The notes under the pieces: generated by a model
Told to the model about the DNA's origin: nothing
Seen by the model: the letters and a program-made list of their open reading frames with translations, nothing else
Database searches by the model: none
Shown here: piece by piece, positions 7,510 through 14,293 of the stretch
How the letters are laid out: each line of letters starts with the position of its first letter
How positions within the stretch are numbered: position 1 is the stretch's first letter
Translations under genes and position numbers: made by a program
Assembly (NCBI GenBank): GCA_041745535.1
Contig: JBGTIS010000217.1
Location: 1 to 23,793, forward strand
Length of the DNA stretch: 23,793 nt
Direction of reading: 5' to 3'
DNA from: JBGTIS01 sp041745535
GTDB lineage: Bacteria > Bacteroidota > Bacteroidia > Cytophagales > Cyclobacteriaceae

Positions 7510-8394
7510 CTATTTCAGGGCTACTTCATCAGTTCGTTCATACAACTCTCCTTCCGGTGCTTTGCCGTTGGGCGGATTGGTACCTGCCAGGGTAATGATA
7601 AAGCTGGAGATATCCTGCATCTGAACAGGAGAAAGCTGGGTTTTCCAGGAAATCATACCTTTTTGTGGAACGCCATTTTTTATGGTTTTGAAAATATCCT
7701 TGATGTCGCCACCATGCAGCCAGTACTGGTCGGTAAGGTTCGGCCCTACACCACCCTCACCCTGCTCGCCGTGGCAGGGCGCGCATTTGGTCTGAAATAA
7801 ATCCTGACCGTTGGCAATCCGGTCCGGTGCTTTTACCATCGTTACATTGGTTTCATCCACATTATCGGCGCTGGCGGCCAGATAGGCTTCTGTTTCTGCT
7901 TTGGCGACGGCCATTTCCCGCGAATATTCGTCATTCTGCGACTCACCCATATGGAAAACATGGAAATAAAGCAGGTACACCACGCTAAAAGCAATGGTAG
8001 CATAAAACATAGCTTTCCACCAGGGAGGCAGGTTATTGTCTAACTCATGAATGCCATCGTATGAATGGCTGGTAAGCACTGCTTCTTCCTGCTCAACCGG
8101 TACGGCATCGTTCATCCGGGTAATGAGGCGTTTCCAGTAACTTCGAGAAGTAATAGTTGCTTGCTCGGTTTCAACAGCTGATGCGGTAGGTGTGAGCACT
8201 TTCTGGGCTACTACACGGAGAATAAAAATCAACAGGATTAATACCAATATCAATACGGCTTCCACTGCCATGATTCCCCATGCCAGCACATCTGTATTAC
8301 TAATTTCTGCCGGGCTGCTAACACCGCCGGCTTCCTGTGCGAAACCTATTACGGGTAAAAGCAGTGCGGCAAGCATGGAACTAAATTTTTTCAT
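7510..8394 (-). CDS. ccoP: cbb3 oxidase subunit CcoP, single haem c
   Basis: Starting at the ATG at 8394 gives 294 residues beginning MKKFSSMLAALLLPVIGFAQ, a clear signal-like segment. The next in-frame ATG upstream (8406) would place four extra residues before it and increase overlap with ccoQ. Membrane segments follow at about 35-60 and 127-148 (PPWWKAMFYATIAFSVVYLLYF), the CcoP anchor. The periplasmic cytochrome domain has one CAPCH haem c site (204-208) and a likely axial Met near 247 (GVPQKGMISW). Proteobacterial CcoP has two haem c domains; this has one, usual for Bacteroidota. It passes electrons to CcoO and CcoN. It overlaps the ccoQ 3' end by 14 bp. Confidence 0.94.
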   Translation of the reverse strand: MKKFSSMLAALLLPVIGFAQEAGGVSSPAEISNTDVLAWGIMAVEAVLILVLILLIFILRVVAQKVLTPTASAVETEQATITSRSYWKRLITRMNDAVPVEQEEAVLTSHSYDGIHELDNNLPPWWKAMFYATIAFSVVYLLYFHVFHMGESQNDEYSREMAVAKAETEAYLAASADNVDETNVTMVKAPDRIANGQDLFQTKCAPCHGEQGEGGVGPNLTDQYWLHGGDIKDIFKTIKNGVPQKGMISWKTQLSPVQMQDISSFIITLAGTNPPNGKAPEGELYERTDEVALK

Positions 8395-8593
8395 GTATGC
8401 AGGCATTTAAGGTATTGGAAGCCGGGTCCTGATCCAGCGGTAATTGTTCCATTTCGCTGATATAGCTTTTGTCGGCCCGGAATACCCAAACCAGCAGGAT
8501 CAGGAAAAAGAGAAAGAAAATGATGAAGGAAATCAGCGGATAAATTTCTATCCCCGAAATCGTTTCCATATGATATTTGATGAATTTAAGCAT
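8381..8593 (-). CDS. ccoQ: cbb3 oxidase small subunit CcoQ-like
   Basis: This 70-residue protein has one membrane helix (about 19-42, YPLISFIIFFLFFLILLVWVF) followed by RADKSYISEMEQLPLD, the short charged tail typical of Bacteroidota CcoQ. The start MLKFIKYHMETISGIEIYP looks complete. CcoQ stabilises the cbb3 complex. It sits 67 bp after ccoNO and overlaps the ccoP start, so expression is coupled. At this size the call rests on the helix, the RADK motif and the location. Confidence 0.85.
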   Translation of the reverse strand: MLKFIKYHMETISGIEIYPLISFIIFFLFFLILLVWVFRADKSYISEMEQLPLDQDPASNTLNACIHEKI

Positions 8594-8660
8594 GTTGTTG
8601 GTTTTTAATGATCGGGTTTATGGTAAACAGGACACAGTAAAAGGTTTTTGTAAAATCTAT

Positions 8661-10838
8661 CTACTTTCCCCCAGTAACTTTTATGTCCGTACCCAGTCGT
8701 TGTAAATAGGCGATCAGGGCCACGATTTCTTTATCAGCTTTGATTTCTATGCCGCTTTCTTTCAGGTTTTCGGCTATTTTTTGCGCCTGCTGTCGCAGGT
8801 CCGCGTTGGCCTGATTTTCATAACCTGTGGGATAAGGTACGCCCAGTACGCGCATCGCGTTGATTTTATTGGCAGTCTGGGTGGTGTCCAGCACTTTTTC
8901 GAACATCCAGGGATAGGGTGGCATAATTGAGCCGGGCGACATCGATTCCGGATCGAGCATGTGATGGAAATGCCAGGAATCAGGGTATTTGGCGCCTACC
9001 CGCAGCAGGTCGGGGCCTGTTCTTTTAGATCCCCACAAAAACGGATGATCGTACACAAATTCACCGGCTTTGGCATATTCGCCATACCGCTCGGTTTCGG
9101 AACGGAAAGGGCGGACCATTTGTGAATGGCAGTTGTTGCAGCCTTCCCTGATGTACAGGTCACGGCCCTGCAATTCCAGGGGCGTATACGGTTTTACACT
9201 GCTGATGGTAGGCACATTAGATTTTATCAGAAAGGTAGGAATCATTTCTACCAGCCCGCCAATGAGAATGGCAATCAAACTCCAGAATAACAGCGCTACC
9301 GGACGGCGCTCAAAAATTCTTCTGTGCCAGTGCTCCCCTTTCGGATCCTGATACACTTTGGAAAGGGCAACTGCCTGTGCTTTTTCTTCTCTTTGAAAAG
9401 TGCCGGTCATGGTGGTTTTAATCAGGTTAAACATCATGATGATGACCCCGGTTATGTAGAGGGCACCCCCACCGGCACGCAGGGCATACATAGGCCTGAT
9501 CTGGGTTACGGTTTCCAGAAAGTTGGGATAGGCCAGCAACCCTTCTTTGGTAAACTCTTTCCACATCAGGCTTTGGGTAAAACCAGCCCAGTACATGGGT
9601 AAGGCATAAAAAATGATGCCCATGGTGCCAATCCAGAAGTGCGCGTTCGCCAGCTTTATAGAATACAACCGGGTATTGTACAACCTGGGAACCAGGTAAT
9701 ACAACATGCCGAAGGTAAGAAAGCCATTCCAGCCAAGTCCGCCTACATGTACGTGCGCCACAATCCAGTCGGTAAAATGGGCGATGGCATTTACATTTTT
9801 TAGTGACAGCATAGGACCTTCGAAAGTGGCCATCCCATAGGCGGTAATGGCTACCACCATAAATTTCAGAATAGGGTCTTCCCGCACTTTGTCCCAGGCA
9901 CCACGCAGCGTAAGCAATCCGTTCAGCATACCTCCCCAGGAAGGCGCGATCAGCATAATTGAAAATACCACACCCAGCGACTGTACCCAGTCGGGTAGGG
10001 CATTGTACAGCAGGTGATGCGGTCCAGCCCAGATGTAGATAAAAATCAGCGCCCAGAAGTGAATAATAGACAGCCGATAGGAATATACAGGCCGGTTGGC
10101 GGCTTTAGGAACGAAGTAATACATCAGGCCCAGATAGGGCGTGGTGAGAAAGAAGGCTACCGCATTGTGTCCGTACCACCATTGTACCAGGGCATCCTGC
10201 ACACCCGCATACCAGGAGTAACTTTTCATAAAGCTGACCGGCAATTCAAAAGAATTTACCAGGTGTAATACAGCTACGGTAACGAAAGTGGCAATGTAAA
10301 ACCAGATGGCCACATACAGGTGCCGTTCTCTTCTTTTCAGGATGGTGGCGAACATGTTCCAGCCAAAAACCACCCAGATGATGGTAATGGCAATATCAAT
10401 CGGCCATTCCAGCTCGGCATATTCTTTACTGGTGGTAAAACCAAGCGGCAGGGTAATTACGGCGGAAAGAATAATGAGCTGCCAGCCCCAGAAATTGATG
10501 CGGCTGAGCACATCGCTGTACATGCGGGCTTTGCAGAGCCTTTGCAGCGAATAATAAACCCCGGTGAAAATGCCGTTTCCTACAAAAGCAAAAATTACCG
10601 CGTTGGTATGCAAGGGTCGGATACGCCCGAAAGTGATAAATTCCAACTCAAAATTGAGTGCCGGAAAAACCAGTTGCAGGGCGGCGGTTAATCCAACCAG
10701 CATGCCGATCAGCCCCCAGATGGTGGTGGCCCCGGCAAATAAGCGTACAATTGTATTATCGTAGTAAAAGGTTTCCAGATGCGCCTTCTGTAGTTGTTTG
10801 TCCGGGTCTTCCGATGTTTTAACCAGGTTTGATGCCAT
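8661..10838 (-). CDS. ccoNO: Fused cbb3 oxidase subunits CcoN-CcoO
   Basis: This 725-residue protein joins the catalytic subunit CcoN (about 1-480) to the mono-haem cytochrome CcoO (about 505-720). The CcoN part has about 12 membrane helices and the expected ligands: H77 in RIRPLHTNAV, the CuB histidines H224 (YGHNAVAFF) and H274/H275 (GPHHLLYNALPDW), and H362/H364 in AHVHVGGLGWNG. The CcoO part has one anchor (about 513-530), the haem c site GCNNCH (C567, C570, H571) and the distal Met in GSIMPPYPW (M639). The enzyme reduces O2 to water at low oxygen and pumps protons. The N-O fusion is common in Bacteroidota. ccoS ends 9 bp before its start. Confidence 0.97.
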   Translation of the reverse strand: MASNLVKTSEDPDKQLQKAHLETFYYDNTIVRLFAGATTIWGLIGMLVGLTAALQLVFPALNFELEFITFGRIRPLHTNAVIFAFVGNGIFTGVYYSLQRLCKARMYSDVLSRINFWGWQLIILSAVITLPLGFTTSKEYAELEWPIDIAITIIWVVFGWNMFATILKRRERHLYVAIWFYIATFVTVAVLHLVNSFELPVSFMKSYSWYAGVQDALVQWWYGHNAVAFFLTTPYLGLMYYFVPKAANRPVYSYRLSIIHFWALIFIYIWAGPHHLLYNALPDWVQSLGVVFSIMLIAPSWGGMLNGLLTLRGAWDKVREDPILKFMVVAITAYGMATFEGPMLSLKNVNAIAHFTDWIVAHVHVGGLGWNGFLTFGMLYYLVPRLYNTRLYSIKLANAHFWIGTMGIIFYALPMYWAGFTQSLMWKEFTKEGLLAYPNFLETVTQIRPMYALRAGGGALYITGVIIMMFNLIKTTMTGTFQREEKAQAVALSKVYQDPKGEHWHRRIFERRPVALLFWSLIAILIGGLVEMIPTFLIKSNVPTISSVKPYTPLELQGRDLYIREGCNNCHSQMVRPFRSETERYGEYAKAGEFVYDHPFLWGSKRTGPDLLRVGAKYPDSWHFHHMLDPESMSPGSIMPPYPWMFEKVLDTTQTANKINAMRVLGVPYPTGYENQANADLRQQAQKIAENLKESGIEIKADKEIVALIAYLQRLGTDIKVTGGK

Positions 10839-10847
10839 TGTATGTAA

Positions 10848-11039
10848 TTATTCAGTTATTTGATTGAGTTCTTTAGTTTGTTGATCAGGTTTTTCCTGAA
10901 GTTTTTCATCAAAAAGTATCCTGACCGATGGCGTATAATCATCTTCATATTGTCCGCTGCCCGAAGCCCACAGAAAGGCGATCAGGAAGCTGACTGCCAC
11001 GAAAAGACTAATGCCGATTAACAGATATAGCGCGCTCAT
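10848..11039 (-). CDS. ccoS: cbb3 oxidase maturation protein CcoS
   Basis: The internal ATG at 11039 gives a 63-residue protein starting MSALYLLIGISLFVAVSFLI, the usual CcoS start. The longer frame to 11087 adds a non-conserved segment and is rejected. One membrane helix (about 3-23) is followed by WASGSGQYEDDYTPSVRILFD, matching the CcoS 'F-WA---GQ-ED---P--RILFDE' signature. CcoS (FixS) is needed for cofactor insertion into cbb3 oxidase. The gene lies between ccoI and ccoNO, 9 bp before the latter. Confidence 0.92.
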   Translation of the reverse strand: MSALYLLIGISLFVAVSFLIAFLWASGSGQYEDDYTPSVRILFDEKLQEKPDQQTKELNQITE

Positions 11040-11097
11040 AATCGTTTGATTTTTGTGCAAAGAAACACCTGGATGGCCCGGTGGCAAATGATGCCCA

Positions 11098-13521
11098 TCA
11101 GCTGAAAAACTGATTTTTATCAGGTTTCTTAAATAAACTTCTGGCTTTTATATTCACTGCCAGTGTGATGAATCCAACAATGGAAACAGAACTTAAAGGC
11201 ATCAGAATCGCGGCTACCAGTGGTGTGAGCAGGCCGCTTACCGCAAACGATAATCCTACCAGGTTATAGAGGAATGAAAGTCCAAAGGCTGTTTTTACAA
11301 TCCGCATACTGGTTTTTGAAAATTGCAGATACGTGGGTAGGCGGCTGAATTGAATGGCATGCAGAATGGCATCGCAGGCAGGAGAGAAATGATAAACCTG
11401 GTCGGCGATGGCAATACCCAACTTGCTTTGTTTCAGGGCACCCGCATCGTTTAATCCATCCCCAATCATGGCCGGATAGGCGCCCTGTTCTTCTAAATGC
11501 TGCAGGTATTGGAGCTTATCCACAGGTGACTGATCAAAGTGTAGTTCACTAAAATAAGGAGTCAGCTTTTCTTTTTCACGATCGTTATCGCCTGAAAGTA
11601 AATGGGTTTTATAGTCTTTCCGCAAAATTCGCATTACCTGCGGGAAGTGGGTGCGATAGGTATTTTCCAGACTGTAATAACCTTTTACCATACCATCAAT
11701 TTTTACATACACCTTGGTCGAGCCGGGTTCACCCTGTTTTTCTCCCAAAACAAATACGTCGGACCCGAGTTGCACCTCTTTTCCATCCACTAAAGCGCAT
11801 ATACCCTGCCCTGGTACTTCGTTAAAATTTTCAGGATGATAGGTTGCTGAATTAACAGGAAGCGTACGATAAATAATCTGGCTGAGCGGATGCAGGGAAT
11901 TACGCACCACAGAAGCCAGCAAACATGCTTCATAATCCGTCAGTCTTTTACCGACAAACACAGCATAATGGGTATTTGTATGGGTAATGGTTCCGGTTTT
12001 ATCAAAAACCAGTTGGTCGGCTTTTGCCATTTTTTCTATGGCTTCGGCATTTTTTAAATACAATCCGAATTTACCAAACAGGCGAATGGTATGTCCGAAG
12101 GTGAAAGGGGCAGCCAGTGCCAGTGCACAGGGGCAGGCCACAATCAGTACCGAAGTTACCGTTTTCATAATCAGGGTACTGTCGGTAAAAAACCAGAACA
12201 CTGCTGTAACCATACTAAGTGCCAGGATGCCCCAGGTAAAATATTTGCTTACCGCATTCACCAGTGAGCTAACCTTTGAGTCGGGTTCTTTGCGAAAAAC
12301 CTCCTGATTCCAGAGTTGGGTAAGGTAACTATTGGAAACAGGTTTTTGCACTTCAATCTGCATGCTGCTTCCGATTTGTCTGCCTCCGGCATATACCAAA
12401 TCGTTGGCATCCTTTTTCATCGGCACCGACTCTCCGGTTACAAAACTATAATCGATCAGGGCATCGCCCTCCAGCAAAATGGCATCGGCAGGAATAATTT
12501 CCTGGTGGCGTACCAGCAGTTGGTCGCCTACCTGTACCTGCTGAAGCGGTACCGATTTTTCTTCGCCCCGATCTATCACCGTAACCGCCACGGGAAAATA
12601 CGATTGGTAGTCACGGTCATACGACAAAGCCTGATAGGTTTTGCTTTGGTACCATTTTCCTATCAACAGAAAAAAGACCAGGCCGGTGAGCGAATCGATA
12701 TAGCCTGCTCCGGTTCCGCTGATAATTTCAAAAACGCTTCTGGTAAAAAGCACGATAATGCCCAGCGCAATGGGCACATCTATATTAAAGAAACGCTGCC
12801 GTAAACCTTTCCAGGCTGACATAAAATAGTCAGAGGCGGAATAGAAGAAAACAGGTACAGCCAGAAGCAGATTCAAATAGCCAAAAAACTGTTTGTACTC
12901 CGGACTGATCAACGCCTGCGCATCCAGGTATTCAGGCAGGCTCAGCAACATGGTGTTGCCAAAGCAAAACCCGGCGATGCCTATTTTTAGAATCAAACCG
13001 GTATCGGTACGGGTTTTTTGAATCGCTTTGGTAGCAAGATTAATTTCAGGCTCATAACCCAAGGTGGACAGCAATTCCACCAGTGCGCGCAGGGTAAGTT
13101 GTTCCATCTGAAAGGTAATGCTTACTTTCTTCTTTGGAAAATCCACATGGGCATGTAAAATACCTTCGTGCAACCTGTGCAGATTTTCCAGCAGCCAGAT
13201 GCAGGAACTGCAGTGAATGGCCGGAATAAACAAAGTAATTTTAGCCAGATGGGTATCCTGGAAATCAAACAATGGCGCCATTATATCAGGATGTGCCAGA
13301 TAGGTATACTTTTGAGAACCGGGAAGATGTTTTCTGTTAATGCCAGGTTTGCTTTCCAGTTGATAATAAGTATTTAATTCATTTTCATGTAGCAGTTCGT
13401 AAACCGTTTGGCATCCCTGGCAGCAGAAATAGTGGCTGTGCCACACCACCTTTTCCTGCCCGCACAAGTCGCCACAATGTTCGCAGTGCACATGTATTTT
13501 TTCAATCGTCAGCGCTGTCAT
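11098..13521 (-). CDS. ccoI: CcoI/FixI copper P1B-type ATPase
   Basis: This 807-residue P-type ATPase is the first gene of the cbb3 operon. The N-terminus has a Cys-rich metal site (C13, C16, C20; C33, C34, C37), then an HMA-like domain with HCSSC (103-107). Other motifs are in place: actuator TGES (362-365), membrane CPC (463-465), phosphorylation DKTGT (508-512), the P1B His-Pro pair (544-545) and GDGLNDAGALKQ near 690. About eight membrane helices are visible. CcoI exports copper for assembly of the CuB site of CcoN. The upstream region has a -7 box and Fnr-type boxes. Start and length fit the family. Confidence 0.96.
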   Translation of the reverse strand: MTALTIEKIHVHCEHCGDLCGQEKVVWHSHYFCCQGCQTVYELLHENELNTYYQLESKPGINRKHLPGSQKYTYLAHPDIMAPLFDFQDTHLAKITLFIPAIHCSSCIWLLENLHRLHEGILHAHVDFPKKKVSITFQMEQLTLRALVELLSTLGYEPEINLATKAIQKTRTDTGLILKIGIAGFCFGNTMLLSLPEYLDAQALISPEYKQFFGYLNLLLAVPVFFYSASDYFMSAWKGLRQRFFNIDVPIALGIIVLFTRSVFEIISGTGAGYIDSLTGLVFFLLIGKWYQSKTYQALSYDRDYQSYFPVAVTVIDRGEEKSVPLQQVQVGDQLLVRHQEIIPADAILLEGDALIDYSFVTGESVPMKKDANDLVYAGGRQIGSSMQIEVQKPVSNSYLTQLWNQEVFRKEPDSKVSSLVNAVSKYFTWGILALSMVTAVFWFFTDSTLIMKTVTSVLIVACPCALALAAPFTFGHTIRLFGKFGLYLKNAEAIEKMAKADQLVFDKTGTITHTNTHYAVFVGKRLTDYEACLLASVVRNSLHPLSQIIYRTLPVNSATYHPENFNEVPGQGICALVDGKEVQLGSDVFVLGEKQGEPGSTKVYVKIDGMVKGYYSLENTYRTHFPQVMRILRKDYKTHLLSGDNDREKEKLTPYFSELHFDQSPVDKLQYLQHLEEQGAYPAMIGDGLNDAGALKQSKLGIAIADQVYHFSPACDAILHAIQFSRLPTYLQFSKTSMRIVKTAFGLSFLYNLVGLSFAVSGLLTPLVAAILMPLSSVSIVGFITLAVNIKARSLFKKPDKNQFFS

Positions 13522-13543
13522 AAACCGATGGTAATATTTGAAT

Positions 13544-13551
13544 CAAAAGTA
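13544..13551 (-). promoter_or_regulatory. Candidate ccoI operon promoter (-7 element)
   Basis: The minus strand reads TACTTTTG, a perfect match to the Bacteroidota -7 consensus TAnnTTTG, 22 bp before the ccoI ATG. No TTG -33 element is seen at the usual distance, as expected for an activator-dependent promoter. The Fnr-type box centre lies 58.5 bp upstream of the last G, or about -62 from the presumed start, the class I position for CRP/FNR activation. Confidence 0.55.
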
Positions 13552-13596
13552 AAAAGGATAAGAAAGCGAGCGGCTAATGCCCGTCAGACAGAAAAC

Positions 13597-13608
13597 TGAT
13601 ATAAATCA
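13597..13608. promoter_or_regulatory. Perfect Fnr/CRP-type box upstream of ccoI
   Basis: TGATATAAATCA is a perfect TGAT-N4-ATCA palindrome, 76 bp before the ccoI ATG. Such a site before a cbb3 operon is the classic FNR/FixK/Anr arrangement in other phyla. The candidate binding protein is the receiver-CRP fusion at 15544-16617. Confidence 0.6.
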
Positions 13609-13632
13609 TTTTTAAAAAAAATATAAATTGTC

Positions 13633-13652
13633 ATGATAATCTTCATTATCAT
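13633..13652. promoter_or_regulatory. 20-bp palindrome upstream of ccoI
   Basis: ATGATAAT and ATTATCAT form perfect 8-bp arms around CTTC. Within it, TGATAATCTTCA (13634-13645) is a 7/8 Fnr-type box. It may be a second activator site or an operator for another regulator; its centre is about 40 bp upstream of the perfect box. Confidence 0.45.
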
Positions 13653-13664
13653 TGTGGAAATGAT

Positions 13665-13693
13665 CTGCCAAGGAATGTAGATTGCTTTGGCAG
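13665..13693 (-). terminator. Possible terminator of the short UspA gene
   Basis: CTGCCAA (13665-13671) pairs with TTGGCAG (13687-13693), extendable by a G-U and a G-C pair, with an 11-nt loop. It lies about 20 bp beyond the UspA stop codon on the minus strand and before the ccoI promoter. The T-tract is weak, so termination is uncertain. Confidence 0.4.
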
Positions 13694-13713
13694 CATCCAA
13701 TGTTTTAGTATAT

Positions 13714-14166
13714 TCAGTTATGGGCCATCACTTTATTCACGAACATTACCGGACAATTAATCTCGGTTATCAGCCTTTGATATCCTTTCTCTACTTTATC
13801 TTTTATCTTCTCTTCTACACTGCTGGACAGTACCAGCAAGTCAATGTCAAATTCTTTTACGTTAGAGATAATTCGATCGGAAATAAAACCAACTTCTGAC
13901 TGAAACAAATAGTGAATGCCTGAACTTTTCAGATATTGATCTTCAATGAGTTTAAACTGATTGTTGGCGTGGATTTCCAGATCCTTCTTCATATTGGGTA
14001 AGTTGTTATTATCTAAGAAGGCATTAATAAGCCGATAAGTATGTAATACGATCAGATCGGACTCAAAAGCATTGGATAGCCTGACCACATAATTTAATGC
14101 CTCAATTGAAGACCCTGAAAAGTCGATCGGAAAAAGTATTTTCTTTATTAATTGTTCACATTCCAT
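13714..14166 (-). CDS. Single-domain universal stress protein, non-ATP-motif type
   Basis: This 150-residue UspA-like protein starts MECEQLIKKILFPIDFSGSS, which fits the KILFPIDFS first strand, and ends with NCPVMFVNKV, the usual last strand. The glycine-rich ATP signature is replaced by SSSVEEKIKDKVEKG, so ATP binding is unlikely; it may act as a dimerising or signalling UspA. A strong Shine-Dalgarno (AAGGAGG) stands 9 nt before the ATG. It is divergent from the PAS kinase gene; the 107-bp gap to the kinase start codon (127 bp between ATGs) holds two perfect Fnr-type boxes. Co-regulation with the kinase is therefore likely. Confidence 0.85.
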   Translation of the reverse strand: MECEQLIKKILFPIDFSGSSIEALNYVVRLSNAFESDLIVLHTYRLINAFLDNNNLPNMKKDLEIHANNQFKLIEDQYLKSSGIHYLFQSEVGFISDRIISNVKEFDIDLLVLSSSVEEKIKDKVEKGYQRLITEINCPVMFVNKVMAHN

Positions 14167-14201
14167 CTGGAATAGCCTCCTTGATAGTTCTTATAATTGT
14201 G

Positions 14202-14209
14202 CTAATTTA
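14202..14209 (-). promoter_or_regulatory. Candidate UspA promoter (-7 element)
   Basis: The minus strand reads TAAATTAG, 7 of 8 matches to TAnnTTTG, 36 bp before the UspA ATG. The centre of the box at 14233-14244 lies 36.5 bp upstream of its last base, the same distance as for the divergent kinase promoter and about the class II (-41) position. Confidence 0.4.
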
Positions 14210-14232
14210 TGTGGTTTTAGCTATAGTACTTA

Positions 14233-14244
14233 TGATAGACATCA
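14233..14244. promoter_or_regulatory. Perfect Fnr/CRP-type box 1 in UspA-kinase gap
   Basis: TGATAGACATCA is a perfect TGAT-N4-ATCA palindrome. Its centre (14238.5) is 36.5 bp from the last base of both candidate -7 boxes, one on each strand, so one bound dimer could activate both directions at about -41. Confidence 0.6.
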
Positions 14245-14254
14245 TTCCGATTCC

Positions 14255-14266
14255 TGATATTTATCA
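14255..14266. promoter_or_regulatory. Perfect Fnr/CRP-type box 2 in UspA-kinase gap
   Basis: TGATATTTATCA is a second perfect TGAT-N4-ATCA palindrome, centred exactly 22 bp from box 1. It almost touches the kinase -7 box, where bound regulator would block RNA polymerase, which suggests negative autoregulation at high regulator levels. Confidence 0.6.
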
Positions 14267-14267
14267 T

Positions 14268-14275
14268 TAATTTTG
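14268..14275 (+). promoter_or_regulatory. Candidate promoter of the kinase-regulator operon (-7 element)
   Basis: TAATTTTG matches the Bacteroidota TAnnTTTG consensus, 18 bp before the kinase ATG at 14294. No TTG -33 element is seen; instead a Fnr-type box lies at the class II distance. Confidence 0.5.
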
Positions 14276-14293
14276 GTTTATAACAGTGATAGT

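Noticed and set aside
10320..10691. 123-aa plus-strand frame
   Set aside because: Antisense to ccoNO; codon shadow of membrane helices with no family resemblance.
11040..11087. Longer start of CcoS
   Set aside because: The extra 16 residues are not like CcoS, which normally begins at the membrane helix.
14273..14293. TTG start adding seven residues to the PAS kinase
   Set aside because: It lies within the -7 promoter element; ATG at 14294 is better placed.
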